DNA from: Micromonospora chersina
GTDB taxonomy: Bacteria > Actinomycetota > Actinomycetes > Mycobacteriales > Micromonosporaceae
Assembly: GCF_900091475.1 (NCBI RefSeq)
Contig: NZ_FMIB01000002.1
Location: 1,860,001 to 1,924,000 of the forward strand
DNA: 64,000 nt
Direction: 5' to 3'
In this document: piece by piece, positions 45,649 through 53,778 of the stretch
Layout of the letters: the number at the start of each line of letters is the position of its first letter
Numbering within the stretch: position 1 is the stretch's first letter
Notes under the pieces: generated by a model
The model's input: the letters and a program-made list of their open reading frames with translations, nothing else
Databases searched by the model: none
Told to the model about the DNA's origin: nothing
Position numbers and translations under genes: made by a program

Positions 45649-46302
45649 CTACCCCGGAGCGCCGCCGCGTTCCAGAGGGGCCACCGTCCGGGCGTACTCG
45701 GCAGCGAGGCCGTCCAGCAGCGCGTCCAGGCCCAGTGTGAACGCGCCCTCGTCGACGCTGCGCTGGTGGCCGCGCAGCCGGTGGGCCTGCGTGAGGTGCG
45801 GATGGGCCGCGTACAGCTCCGGGTCCTCCACGAAGCCGCGGGCGAACGAGCCGAGCGCCGACCCGGCCACGAAGTAGCGCAGCGCGGCGCCGATGTGGGT
45901 GGCCCGGGCCGGCGGCCAGCCCGCCCGGACCAGCGCGCCGTAGACCGCGTCGGCCATGGCCAGCGCGGCCGGCCGGCGGCCGGGCCCCTGCGCCAGGTAG
46001 GGGACGATGTTCGGGTGCGCGGCCAGCGCCTCGCGGTAGGACCGGGCCCAGCGGCGCAGCGCCTCGACCCAGTCGTACCGGTCGAACACGCTCACGTCGA
46101 CGGTCCCGGTGACGCTGTCCGCGACGGCGTCGAGGATGTCGTCCTTCGTGGCGAAGTGGTTGTAGAGCGAGGGGCCCTGCACGCCCAGCGCGGCGGCCAG
46201 CCGGCGGGTGGAGAGCGCGCCGAGGCCGTCGGCGTCGATGAGCGCGAGCGCGGTCTCGACGATCCGGTCCCGGTTGAGCAGGGCCTGGCGGGGTCGCGGC
46301 AC
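45649..46302 (-). CDS. TetR family regulator (proposed repressor of ALDH-ADH and acyl-CoA dehydrogenase genes)
   Basis: A 217-residue TetR protein from the GTG at 46302 (MPRPRQALLNRDRIVETALALID). HTH: GALSTRRLAAALGVQGPSLYNHFATKDDIL (about 30-60, in two parts). The C-terminal ligand domain follows. GTG codons at 46389, 46401 and 46431 would add 29-43 residues, and the promoter position close to 46466 makes a longer form possible. It lies between two copies of the same operator: one before the ALDH-ADH operon and one in its own divergent promoter with the acyl-CoA dehydrogenase gene. Confidence 0.87.
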   Translation of the reverse strand: MPRPRQALLNRDRIVETALALIDADGLGALSTRRLAAALGVQGPSLYNHFATKDDILDAVADSVTGTVDVSVFDRYDWVEALRRWARSYREALAAHPNIVPYLAQGPGRRPAALAMADAVYGALVRAGWPPARATHIGAALRYFVAGSALGSFARGFVEDPELYAAHPHLTQAHRLRGHQRSVDEGAFTLGLDALLDGLAAEYARTVAPLERGGAPG

Positions 46303-46464
46303 GTCAGCCCACCCGCGCCGGGCCGACGGCTCCGCCGAGCGCCCCTCGTCGGTCGAATCCCGCCACTCCGCCTCCCCCGTCGAAAACACCTGCTCACGCA
46401 CCCTAGCGGGGGCACGGCCGCGGAGCCTCACCGCGACGGTCGGACGAGGGGTCTGGACGGATGA

Positions 46465-46483
46465 AAACTTACACCGCTAGTTT
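46465..46483. promoter_or_regulatory. TetR operator between TetR gene and acyl-CoA dehydrogenase gene
   Basis: AAACTTACACCGCTAGTTT, arms AAACT and AGTTT separated by 9 nt. It overlaps a TAGTTT -10 box facing the acyl-CoA dehydrogenase (46478-46483) and a TAAGTT box facing the regulator (46466-46471). Confidence 0.75.
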
Positions 46484-46540
46484 AAGAGCGAGCGCCGCCG
46501 CACGGTGGCGCTCCACCGCCACGCCGACCGAGGGAGCATC

Positions 46541-47713
46541 GTGGACTTCGCACTGTCCGACGAGGAACGGGCCGTCCGGGACACCGTGCGCGCGTTCGTC
46601 ACCCGCGAGGTGCTGCCGCTGGAGCAGGAGGTGCTGCGCCGTGAGCGCGCCCACCAGCCCGGCCTGGACCGCTCCGAGCTGCGCGAGTTGCAGCTCAAGG
46701 CGAAGAAGTTCGGCTTCTGGGGCCTGGCCACCCCCGAGGAGTACGGCGGGATGGACCTGCCCGCGGTGCTCCAGTCGCTGATCTGGACCGAGTTGGGCCG
46801 CTCGTTCGTGCCGTTCCGCTTCGGCGGCGAGGCCGACAACATCCTGTTCCACGCCACCGAGGAGCAGAAGCGCGAATTCCTCCTCCCCACCATCGAGGGC
46901 GAGCGGATCTCCTGCTTCGCGATCACCGAACCGGGCGCCGGCTCGGACGCCGCGAACATCAAGCTGCGCGCCCGCCGCGACGGCGACGACTGGGTCCTCG
47001 ACGGCGAGAAGACGTTCATCACCAACGGCAACGACGCCGACTTCGCCATCGTGGTGGCGGTGACCGACCCGGAGAAGGGCGCCCGCAACGGCGGCGCGAC
47101 CGCGTTCCTGGTGGACCGGGCGATGGGCTGGCGGTCGGAGTTCATCCAGACCATGGGCGAGGGCGGGCCGGCGTCGCTGATCTTCGACGGCGTACGCGTG
47201 CCGCACCGCAACATCCTCGGGGAGATCGGCCAGGGCTTCACGCTGGGCATGGAGTGGATCGGCAAGGGCCGCTACACCATCCCCTCGCACGCCATCGGCA
47301 TCGCCGAGCGGGCCCTGCAGATGGCCATCGACCACGCCAACACCCGGGAGACCTTCGGCGCGAAGATCGGCACCAACCAGGCGATCCAGTGGATGATCGC
47401 CGACTCGGAGACCGAGCTGGAGGCGGCCCGCTGGCTGGTGCTGAAGTCGGCGTGGACTGTCGACCAGGGCCTGGACCCGCGGCACGCCTCCTCGATGGGC
47501 AAGCTCTACGGCGCCGGCATGGTCAACCGGGTGGTCGACCGGGTGCTCCAGATCCACGGCGGCATGGGTTACACCCGGGAACTGCCGATCGAGCGCTGGT
47601 ACCGGCAGGTCCGGCTGTACCGGATCTTCGAGGGCACCGACGAGATGCAGCGGCTGATCATCTCCCGCGACCTGCTGCGCGGATACACCAAGATCGGCGG
47701 CCACCTGGCCTGA
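46541..47713 (+). CDS. Acyl-CoA dehydrogenase
   Basis: A 390-residue FAD enzyme that introduces the alpha-beta double bond in acyl-CoA. The flavin motifs are CFAITEPGAGSDAA (about 127-140) and ITNGNDADFAIVVA. The C-terminal RIFEGTDEMQRLIISRDLL holds the catalytic Glu in the MCAD-type position (FEGT). The GTG start has GGGAG 5 nt upstream; TSS is expected near 46490. It shares an operator with the ALDH-ADH operon, so the three enzymes probably form one catabolic route from alcohol to acyl-CoA; the activating ligase is not in the window. Confidence 0.94.
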   Translation: MDFALSDEERAVRDTVRAFVTREVLPLEQEVLRRERAHQPGLDRSELRELQLKAKKFGFWGLATPEEYGGMDLPAVLQSLIWTELGRSFVPFRFGGEADNILFHATEEQKREFLLPTIEGERISCFAITEPGAGSDAANIKLRARRDGDDWVLDGEKTFITNGNDADFAIVVAVTDPEKGARNGGATAFLVDRAMGWRSEFIQTMGEGGPASLIFDGVRVPHRNILGEIGQGFTLGMEWIGKGRYTIPSHAIGIAERALQMAIDHANTRETFGAKIGTNQAIQWMIADSETELEAARWLVLKSAWTVDQGLDPRHASSMGKLYGAGMVNRVVDRVLQIHGGMGYTRELPIERWYRQVRLYRIFEGTDEMQRLIISRDLLRGYTKIGGHLA

Positions 47714-47716
47714 CGC

Positions 47717-47755
47717 GGCGGGGCTCCCACCCGGTCCCGGGGTGGGAGCCCCGCC
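47717..47755. terminator. Bidirectional terminator between acyl-CoA dehydrogenase and aminotransferase
   Basis: A 16-bp perfect stem (GGCGGGGCTCCCACCC and its complement) with a 7-nt loop between the stops of two convergent genes. Confidence 0.8.
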
Positions 47756-47758
47756 GCC

Positions 47759-48796
47759 TCAGCCGGTCAGCGCGGTCAGGGCCACGTCGACGTCCTCCTC
47801 AGTCGTGTAGAGGTGGAACGCGGCACGGACCCGTCCGGCGCGGACCGCCGCCCGCACCCCGGCCCGGGCCAGCTTCTCCTGCGCGCCCGGCACCTCGACG
47901 GCGACGATCGCACTGTTGCCGGGCGGCCGGCCCAGCCCGGCGAGGAACCGGTTGGCCAGCGCCACGTCGTGGGCGTGCACGGCCGGCAGCCCGATCTCGG
48001 CGAGCAGGTCCAGGGCGGGCGCCGCGCCGACGTAACTGAACCAGGCCGGCGAGATGTCGAACCGCCGGGCGTCGTCGGCCAGCCGCAGCGGCGGGCCGTA
48101 GTAGGAGGCGTGCGGGTCCGCGCCCGCGTACCACCCGGCGGCGTCGGGACGCAGCCGCTCGCGCAGCGCCGGCGCCAGGTAGCCGAAGGCCGCGCCCCGC
48201 GGCGCCATCAACCACTTGTACGCGGCCACGGCCACCACGTCGGCCAGCCCGGCGTCGAAGGGCAACCAGCCGGCGGCCTGGGTGGCGTCCACCGCGACGA
48301 GCGCGCCGTGCGCCCGGGCCGCCGCGACGATCGTCTCGTACGGGGCGACCGCGCCGTCGGCGGACTGCACGAGGCTGAACGCGACCAGGTCGGTGTCGGC
48401 GTCGATCGCGTCGACCAGGCCGGCCAGCGGCACCGTGCGGACCCGGACGCCCCGCTCCTGCTGCACCAGCCAGGGAAACAGGTTGGAGGTGAACTCCACC
48501 TCGGGTACGACCACCGTGGCGCCGGCGGGCAGCGCGGCCGCCACCGGGGCGAGCAGCTGCGAGGCGGTGCTGCCGATCGTCACGTCCTCCGGGGCCACGC
48601 CGACCAGCCGGGCGAACCCGGCGCGGGCGCGCTCGGCGGCGACACCCCAGCCCTCCCAGGAGATCCGGCCCACCCGCCAGTCCGCCAGGGCGTCCTGCAA
48701 CGCCTGCCAGGCCGGCTCGGGCGGCAGCCCGTAACTGGCGGTGTTCAACCAGCCGGGCTCCGGCTGCCACAGCTTCTGCGCCTGCTCCACGTCCAT
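47759..48796 (-). CDS. Class V aminotransferase / cysteine desulfurase-like PLP enzyme
   Basis: A 345-residue fold-type I PLP enzyme. The Schiff-base Lys lies in AVAAYKWLMAPRG (about residue 205) and the cofactor Asp in GALVAVDATQAAGW. WLNTASYGLPPEP near the N-terminus is the usual substrate-side start. No desulfurase-type active-site Cys loop is evident, so an aminotransferase or lyase role is more likely. Substrate unknown. The ATG at 48796 is chosen as the start of the conserved part; a GTG-rich upstream stretch is also open. Stands alone between two terminators. Confidence 0.85.
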   Translation of the reverse strand: MDVEQAQKLWQPEPGWLNTASYGLPPEPAWQALQDALADWRVGRISWEGWGVAAERARAGFARLVGVAPEDVTIGSTASQLLAPVAAALPAGATVVVPEVEFTSNLFPWLVQQERGVRVRTVPLAGLVDAIDADTDLVAFSLVQSADGAVAPYETIVAAARAHGALVAVDATQAAGWLPFDAGLADVVAVAAYKWLMAPRGAAFGYLAPALRERLRPDAAGWYAGADPHASYYGPPLRLADDARRFDISPAWFSYVGAAPALDLLAEIGLPAVHAHDVALANRFLAGLGRPPGNSAIVAVEVPGAQEKLARAGVRAAVRAGRVRAAFHLYTTEEDVDVALTALTG

Positions 48797-48868
48797 GCCA
48801 CCGACGCTAACGATCACCACCGGCCAGCGGGACGGCCAATCCCCGCCTCGTGGTCCCCGCCCGCGCCG

Positions 48869-48903
48869 CCGGGCCCGCCGGACTGTGGGTCCGGCGGGCC
48901 CGG
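48869..48903 (-). terminator. Terminator after dctA
   Basis: A 15-bp perfect stem (CCGGGCCCGCCGGAC and complement) with a TGTGG loop, 13 nt beyond the dctA stop. Confidence 0.8.
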
Positions 48904-48916
48904 CCGGGCGGTCGGC

Positions 48917-50311
48917 TCAGGACGGCGCGTCGGCCAGGGCGGCCCGGCGCGACGGGCCGTCCGGCTCGGGGGCCCCGTCGGCCCGGTCCTCGTCGTCGAG
49001 CATGGTGGCCTCGTCGAACGGGCGCTGGCCGCTGAGCACGGCGTGGGCCTGCGCCCGGTCGAACTCGCCGGTCCAGGTGCCGACCAGCACGGTGGCCACC
49101 GCGTTGCCGGCGAAGTTGGTCAACGCCCGAGCCTCGGACATGAACCGGTCGATGCCGACGATCAGCCCGACGCCGTCGACCAGGTCCGGGCGGTGCGACT
49201 GGAGGCCGCCGGCCAGGGTGGCCAGGCCGGCGCCGGTCACGCCGGCCGCGCCCTTCGAGGCGATGACCATGAAGGCGAGCAGGCCGATCTGCTCGCCGAC
49301 CGCCATGGGCTTGCCCAGCGCGTCGGCGATGAACAGCGCGGCCATGGTCAGGTAGATGGCGGTGCCGTCGAGGTTGAAGGAGTAGCCCGTGGGCACGGTG
49401 ATGCCGACGACCGGCTTGCTGACGCCGAAGTGCTCCATCTTGGCGATCAGCCGGGGCAGCGCCGACTCCGACGACGAGGTGGACAGGATCAGCAGGAACT
49501 CCCGGCCCAGGTACCGCAGGAGGGAGAAGATCGAGACGCCCGACACCAGCCGCAGCAGCGTGCCGAGCACCACGATCACGAAGATCAGGCAGGTGGCGTA
49601 GAAGCCGAGCATGATCTGGGCCAGGCTGGTCAGCGCGTCCACGCCTGTCGCGCCGACCACCGCGGCGATCGCGCCGAAGGCGCCGATCGGGGCCACCCAC
49701 ATGATCATCGCCAGCACCTTGAAGACGAGGCGCTGGATCACCTCCACGGCACGCAGCACGGGCTCACCGCGCCGACCCATGGCCTGGACGGCGAAGCCGA
49801 CCAGCAGGGCCACGAGCAGGGTCTGGAGCACCGAGCCCTCGGTCAGCGCGGAGAACAGCGACGTCGGGATGATGCCGAGCAGGAACTCGACGGTGTCCCC
49901 GCTCTCGCCGCCGGCGGCGGACTTGCCCGCGTCGGCCACCTCCGGGCCGAGGTTCAGGCCCGAGCCGGGGTGGATGATGTTGCCGACCACCAGGCCGATG
50001 GCCAGCGCCACCGTCGACATGAGCAGGAAGTAGCCCAGCGCGAGGCCGCCCACCTTGCCGACCCGGGCCGCCTGCCGGACAGACCCGACGCCCAGGACGA
50101 TCGTGCAGAAGATGACCGGGCTGATCATCATCTTGATCAGGTTCACGAAGCCGGTGCCCAGCGGCTTCAACTCCTTGCCGACCTCGGGTGCGACGAGGCC
50201 GACCACGATGCCGGCGAGGACGGCCACGATGACCGCCAGGTAGAGGTACCGGGTCCGGTCCCGGCGGGCGGGCCGGGCGGCCTCGGGGGTGGATGTGGTG
50301 GTGGTGTCCAT
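48917..50311 (-). CDS. dctA: C4-dicarboxylate:cation symporter (DctA)
   Basis: A 464-residue member of the dicarboxylate/amino acid:cation symporter family. Eight helices and two re-entrant loops are expected. TSSSESALPRLI (the serine-rich HP1 tip), GYSFNLDGTAIYLTMAALFIA (TM7) and KGAAGVTGAGLATLAG (HP2) are visible. It imports succinate, fumarate or malate with protons or Na+. It is divergent from a DcuS/CitA-type two-component system, the classical regulator of such carriers. The last 40 residues are a charged cytoplasmic tail. Confidence 0.93.
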   Translation of the reverse strand: MDTTTTSTPEAARPARRDRTRYLYLAVIVAVLAGIVVGLVAPEVGKELKPLGTGFVNLIKMMISPVIFCTIVLGVGSVRQAARVGKVGGLALGYFLLMSTVALAIGLVVGNIIHPGSGLNLGPEVADAGKSAAGGESGDTVEFLLGIIPTSLFSALTEGSVLQTLLVALLVGFAVQAMGRRGEPVLRAVEVIQRLVFKVLAMIMWVAPIGAFGAIAAVVGATGVDALTSLAQIMLGFYATCLIFVIVVLGTLLRLVSGVSIFSLLRYLGREFLLILSTSSSESALPRLIAKMEHFGVSKPVVGITVPTGYSFNLDGTAIYLTMAALFIADALGKPMAVGEQIGLLAFMVIASKGAAGVTGAGLATLAGGLQSHRPDLVDGVGLIVGIDRFMSEARALTNFAGNAVATVLVGTWTGEFDRAQAHAVLSGQRPFDEATMLDDEDRADGAPEPDGPSRRAALADAPS

Positions 50312-50352
50312 GCCGACAATGTGACGCCGGTCTCAGCCCGGGGCACGCTTGC

Positions 50353-50366
50353 GTTCATTCTGTTCA
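50353..50366. promoter_or_regulatory. Direct repeat in the dctA / sensor kinase divergent promoter
   Basis: GTTCA-TTCT-GTTCA, two direct half-sites in the 135-bp region between the dctA and sensor-kinase starts. It is a candidate binding site for the DcuR/CitB-type regulator. Confidence 0.4.
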
Positions 50367-50446
50367 CCTCCGTCGGCTCGCGGTCGAAACCGGACCGGGC
50401 GGGTGCGCCAGACTTGCGGGACGACCGGGGCGGGAGGAGGGGATCG

Positions 50447-52033
50447 GTGGCCCGACGGCAGTGGAGCATCGCGGGGCAGCTCTTCGCCCTCCAGGCGGTG
50501 GTGGTGACGCTGCTCGTCCTGGCCGGGGCGGCCGGCGCCGTCTGGCTGGCCCGCAGCGACTCCCGGCAGGCCGCGAAGGACGAGGTGCTGGCCGTGGCGC
50601 AGGCCGTCGCCGGCTCCCCCAACGTCCGCGCGGCCCTCACGGCCGCCGACCCGTCGGCCACCCTCCAGCCGTACGCGGAGGCCACCCGGGTGGCCACCGG
50701 AACGGACTTCGTGGTGGTGATGGCCCCGGACCGGACCCGCTACTCGCACCCGAGCCCTGACCTCCTCGGGCAGCCGTTCATCGGCGACATCGGCCCGGCG
50801 CTGTCCGGCGAGCCGTTCACGGTCACCAACGTCGGCACGCTCGGCGAGTCGGTGCGCGCGGTCGTCCCCGTCTACGACGACGAGCACCGGATCATCGGGC
50901 TGGTCTCGGTGGGCATCACCACCCGGGCGATCGACCGGAAGCTGCTCGCCCAGGTGCCGGTGCTGCTCGGCGCCGCCGCACCCGCCCTGGCCCTGGCGGC
51001 GACCGGTTCCTGGCTGCTCAGCCGCCGGCTGCGCCGGCAGACGCACGGGCTCGGGCCGGGCGAGATGACCCGGATGTACGAGTACTACGACGCGGTCCTG
51101 CACTCCGTCCGCGAGGGGCTGCTGGTGCTGACCCGGGACCGCCGGGTGGCGCTCGTCAACGACGAGGGCCGTCGCCTGCTCGGGCTGGCCGACGACGCCG
51201 CCGTGACCGACCGGCCGGTCGGCGGGATCGACCTGCCGCCGGCGGTGTCCGAGCTGCTCGGCTCCGGCCGGGACGCGCACGACGAGCCGGTCCTGGCCGG
51301 CGACCGGGTGCTGGTGGCCAACCAGCGGACCACCCGCTTCGAGGGGGCGCCGCTCGGCACCGTGCTGACCCTGCGCGACCAGACCGAACTGCGCAACCTG
51401 GCCAGCGAACTGGACTCGGTCCGCGCCCTCACCGAGGCGCTGCAGGCGCAGACCCACGAGTCGGCGAACCGGCTGCACACCGTGCTCACCCTGGTGGAGC
51501 TGGGCCGCACCGACGAGGCGGTCCGCCTGGCCACCCGCGACCTGGCGCTCGCCCAGCAGCTCACCGACCGGGTGGTCGGTGCGGTGACCGAACCGGCGCT
51601 GGCCGCCCTGCTGCTCGGCAAGTCGGCGCAGGCCGGCGAGCGCGGCGTGGACCTCGTGATCGAGCCGGACTGCCGGCTCGACGACAGCCCGCTGCCCACC
51701 ACCGACCTGCTCACCGTGGTCGGCAACCTGGTCGACAACGCCCTGGAGGCGGTCGCCGGCGCCCCGCCGCCGCGCCGGGTGCGGGTCTTCGTGGGGGCAA
51801 TCGACGACGAGCTGGTGGTCCGGGTCCGCGACAGCGGCCCCGGGCTGGACCCGGACCGGGTGGCGGACGCGTTCCGGCGCGGCTGGTCCACCAAGAGCGC
51901 CGGCCGGGGGCTCGGCCTGGCGCTGGTCGGGCAGGTGGTCCGCCGGCACGGTGGCGCCGCGGAGGTGACCCGCACCGACGACGGGGAGACGCTGTTCACC
52001 GTCCGGCTGCCGGTGCCGGGGGCAGCGCGATGA
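50447..52033 (+). CDS. Sensor histidine kinase, DcuS/CitA type
   Basis: A 528-residue membrane kinase. TM1 at about 14-35, an extracytoplasmic PAS-like (PDC/Cache) domain (36-170) with the DcuS/CitA signature region RYSHPSPDLLGQPFIGDI, TM2 at about 172-192, a cytoplasmic PAS domain (about 215-315), phospho-acceptor His337 in QTHESANRLHT, N-box NLVDNALEAV and G-box RGLGLALVGQVV. It senses an extracellular carboxylate. The GTG start follows GGAGGAGG. It overlaps the response regulator by 4 nt and is divergent from dctA. Confidence 0.94.
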   Translation: MARRQWSIAGQLFALQAVVVTLLVLAGAAGAVWLARSDSRQAAKDEVLAVAQAVAGSPNVRAALTAADPSATLQPYAEATRVATGTDFVVVMAPDRTRYSHPSPDLLGQPFIGDIGPALSGEPFTVTNVGTLGESVRAVVPVYDDEHRIIGLVSVGITTRAIDRKLLAQVPVLLGAAAPALALAATGSWLLSRRLRRQTHGLGPGEMTRMYEYYDAVLHSVREGLLVLTRDRRVALVNDEGRRLLGLADDAAVTDRPVGGIDLPPAVSELLGSGRDAHDEPVLAGDRVLVANQRTTRFEGAPLGTVLTLRDQTELRNLASELDSVRALTEALQAQTHESANRLHTVLTLVELGRTDEAVRLATRDLALAQQLTDRVVGAVTEPALAALLLGKSAQAGERGVDLVIEPDCRLDDSPLPTTDLLTVVGNLVDNALEAVAGAPPPRRVRVFVGAIDDELVVRVRDSGPGLDPDRVADAFRRGWSTKSAGRGLGLALVGQVVRRHGGAAEVTRTDDGETLFTVRLPVPGAAR

Positions 52034-52710
52034 GCGACGTCCGGGTGCTGGTGGTCGAGGACGAGCCGCTGCTGGCCGAGGCGCACAGGGCGTACACCGA
52101 ACGGGTGCCCGGCTTCGTGGTGGTCGGCGTGGCGCACACCGCGCGGGAGGCGATGGCCGCGCTGCGCCAGCGCGACGGCACGGACGTCGACCTGGTCCTG
52201 CTCGACTTCCGCCTGCCCGACCTGCACGGCCTGGACGTGTGCCGGGCCCTGCGGGCGGCGGGCAGCAGCGTCGACGTGCTGGCGGTGACCTCGGCGCGGG
52301 ACCTCGCCGTGGTCCGCACCGCGGTGTCCCTCGGGGTGACCCACTACCTGCTCAAGCCGTTCACCTTCGCCGCGTTCCGCGACAAGCTGGAGCGGTACGC
52401 CGAGTACCGGCGGCAGGCCCTCGCCGACGGCGAGGTGGGCGCGCAGCACGAGGTGGACCGGATGTTCGCCACCCTGCGCGGGGCGACCCGGCACACGCTG
52501 CCCAAGGGCCTGGACGAGCAGACCCTGCACACCGTGCTGGCCGCCCTCGGCGACGGTGGGCTCTCCGCCACCGAGGTCGGCCACCGCACCGGGATCTCCC
52601 GGGTGACCGCCCGGCGCTACCTGGAGTACCTGGTCTCCGCCGACCGCGCGGTCCGCGCCCCCCGCTACGGCACACCGGGCCGCCCCGAGGTGGAGTACCG
52701 GCCGACGTGA
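52030..52710 (+). CDS. Response regulator, CitB/DcuR family
   Basis: A 226-residue regulator. The receiver domain spans 1-120 with acidic pocket Glu10-Asp11, phospho-acceptor Asp59 (LVLLDFRLPD), Thr in VTSARD and Lys in YLLKPFTF. The C-terminal helix-turn-helix (about 170-210: GGLSATEVGHRTGISRVTARRYLEYL in outline) is the CitB/DcuR type. It is co-transcribed with the sensor kinase and probably activates dctA. Confidence 0.94.
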   Translation: MSDVRVLVVEDEPLLAEAHRAYTERVPGFVVVGVAHTAREAMAALRQRDGTDVDLVLLDFRLPDLHGLDVCRALRAAGSSVDVLAVTSARDLAVVRTAVSLGVTHYLLKPFTFAAFRDKLERYAEYRRQALADGEVGAQHEVDRMFATLRGATRHTLPKGLDEQTLHTVLAALGDGGLSATEVGHRTGISRVTARRYLEYLVSADRAVRAPRYGTPGRPEVEYRPT

Positions 52711-52775
52711 GCCGTCCGGGTGGGGCAGGATCACCACGGACAGCGTGAGCCTCGCATCCACCCCGGAGGTCGTCG

Positions 52776-53117
52776 ATGATTCTCGAGATCCGCACCTACC
52801 GCCTGAAGCCCGGGACGATCGACGAGTTCGTCCGGGTGATGCGCGAGGAGGCCGCGCCGCTGCTCGGCCGCTTCGGCATCCGGGTGGTGGCCGCCGGGGC
52901 GTCCCTGGCCCGGGAGGACGGCCACGAGGAGGCGTACCTGATCCGGGGTTTCCCGTCCCTGGCGGTGCGGGACGCGCAGGAGGCGGCCTTCTACGGCAGC
53001 GACGCCTGGCGCGACGGCCCCCGCGACGCGGTCCTGTCGCGCATCGAGAGCTATCACACCGTGGTGCTGGAGACCTCCGACGCCGCCGCCGACGTGCTGG
53101 GCGGCCACCGACTCTGA
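52776..53117 (+). CDS. NIPSNAP family protein
   Basis: A 113-residue dimeric alpha-beta barrel protein. MILEIRTYRLKPGTIDEFV at the start and YLIRGFPSLAVRDAQEAAFYGSDAW are typical for NIPSNAP. Enzymatic role unknown. A GGAGG site precedes the ATG. It follows the two-component genes by 65 bp and may be read from the same transcript. Confidence 0.88.
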   Translation: MILEIRTYRLKPGTIDEFVRVMREEAAPLLGRFGIRVVAAGASLAREDGHEEAYLIRGFPSLAVRDAQEAAFYGSDAWRDGPRDAVLSRIESYHTVVLETSDAAADVLGGHRL

Positions 53118-53126
53118 GCGCCCGTC

Positions 53127-53753
53127 TCAGCCCCGGCGGCGCAGCAGCTGGCGCAGCCGACCGGGTTCGGCCTCCACCACCGACGTCCGCGCCGGGTCCG
53201 CCGGGTCAATGCCCGCCTCCTCCAGTCGCTGTTCCAGCGCCTCGAGGCCGTGCGCGTGGCGGAAGGTCTTCTCGGCCCGCGTGATGGGCAGCAGCCAGAG
53301 CACCCGGATGTGACCCTCAGGAAAGGTGCAGACCTCCAGGTCGGGGCCCCACATGTACGGCAGGCTCACCAGCAGGTGGTCGCAACGTGACCCGGGCAGC
53401 CACGGCCGCCCGATCGGCACGGTGTGGCCCAGGTCCAGCGCGTTACGCCCGCCGGCAGCGTGGTAGTACGCGTTCATCGTCACCGTCTCCACGTTCCGGT
53501 CGGACGGCTCGGCGGTGTACAGGACGAACTCGAGACCGTGCCCGTGGTTCTGGGTCGCGTCCCACAGGCCGGCGCTCACGTATAGCCAGCCGCCCTCCCC
53601 CGGCCCGGGCGAAAGGCGGAGGACGTGGAAGGCGGGAACCCGGCGATGGATGGGCCCGTCGGCCGGCGGGAGCACGTCCAGCGCCCGGGTGGGAAACCGC
53701 GCCCGCAGATGGTCCCGGAGGTGGATGGCGGACGGCGGCAGCTGATGATCCAC
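53127..53753 (-). CDS. SUFU (suppressor-of-fused) domain protein
   Basis: A 208-residue protein covered by a SUFU domain. It has GLEFVLYTAEPSDRNVETV, LDLGHTVPIGRPWLPGSR, CDHLLVSLPYMWGPDLEV and HIRVLWLLPITRAEKTFRHAHG. In bacteria this domain is found in immunity proteins of polymorphic toxin systems and in orphan genes. It begins with GTG 25 nt after the stop of the metallopeptidase-like gene on the same strand, so the two are likely co-transcribed. It is convergent with the NIPSNAP gene (9 bp between stops). Confidence 0.85.
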   Translation of the reverse strand: MDHQLPPSAIHLRDHLRARFPTRALDVLPPADGPIHRRVPAFHVLRLSPGPGEGGWLYVSAGLWDATQNHGHGLEFVLYTAEPSDRNVETVTMNAYYHAAGGRNALDLGHTVPIGRPWLPGSRCDHLLVSLPYMWGPDLEVCTFPEGHIRVLWLLPITRAEKTFRHAHGLEALEQRLEEAGIDPADPARTSVVEAEPGRLRQLLRRRG

Positions 53754-53778
53754 CGGCCGATCCTGTCACGGGAGCGGC

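Noticed and set aside
47813..52033. Very long open frame (over 1400 codons) on the plus strand running into the sensor kinase
   Set aside because: Only the part after 50447 is the kinase. The rest is the antisense of the aminotransferase and dctA genes, kept open by high GC at third positions.
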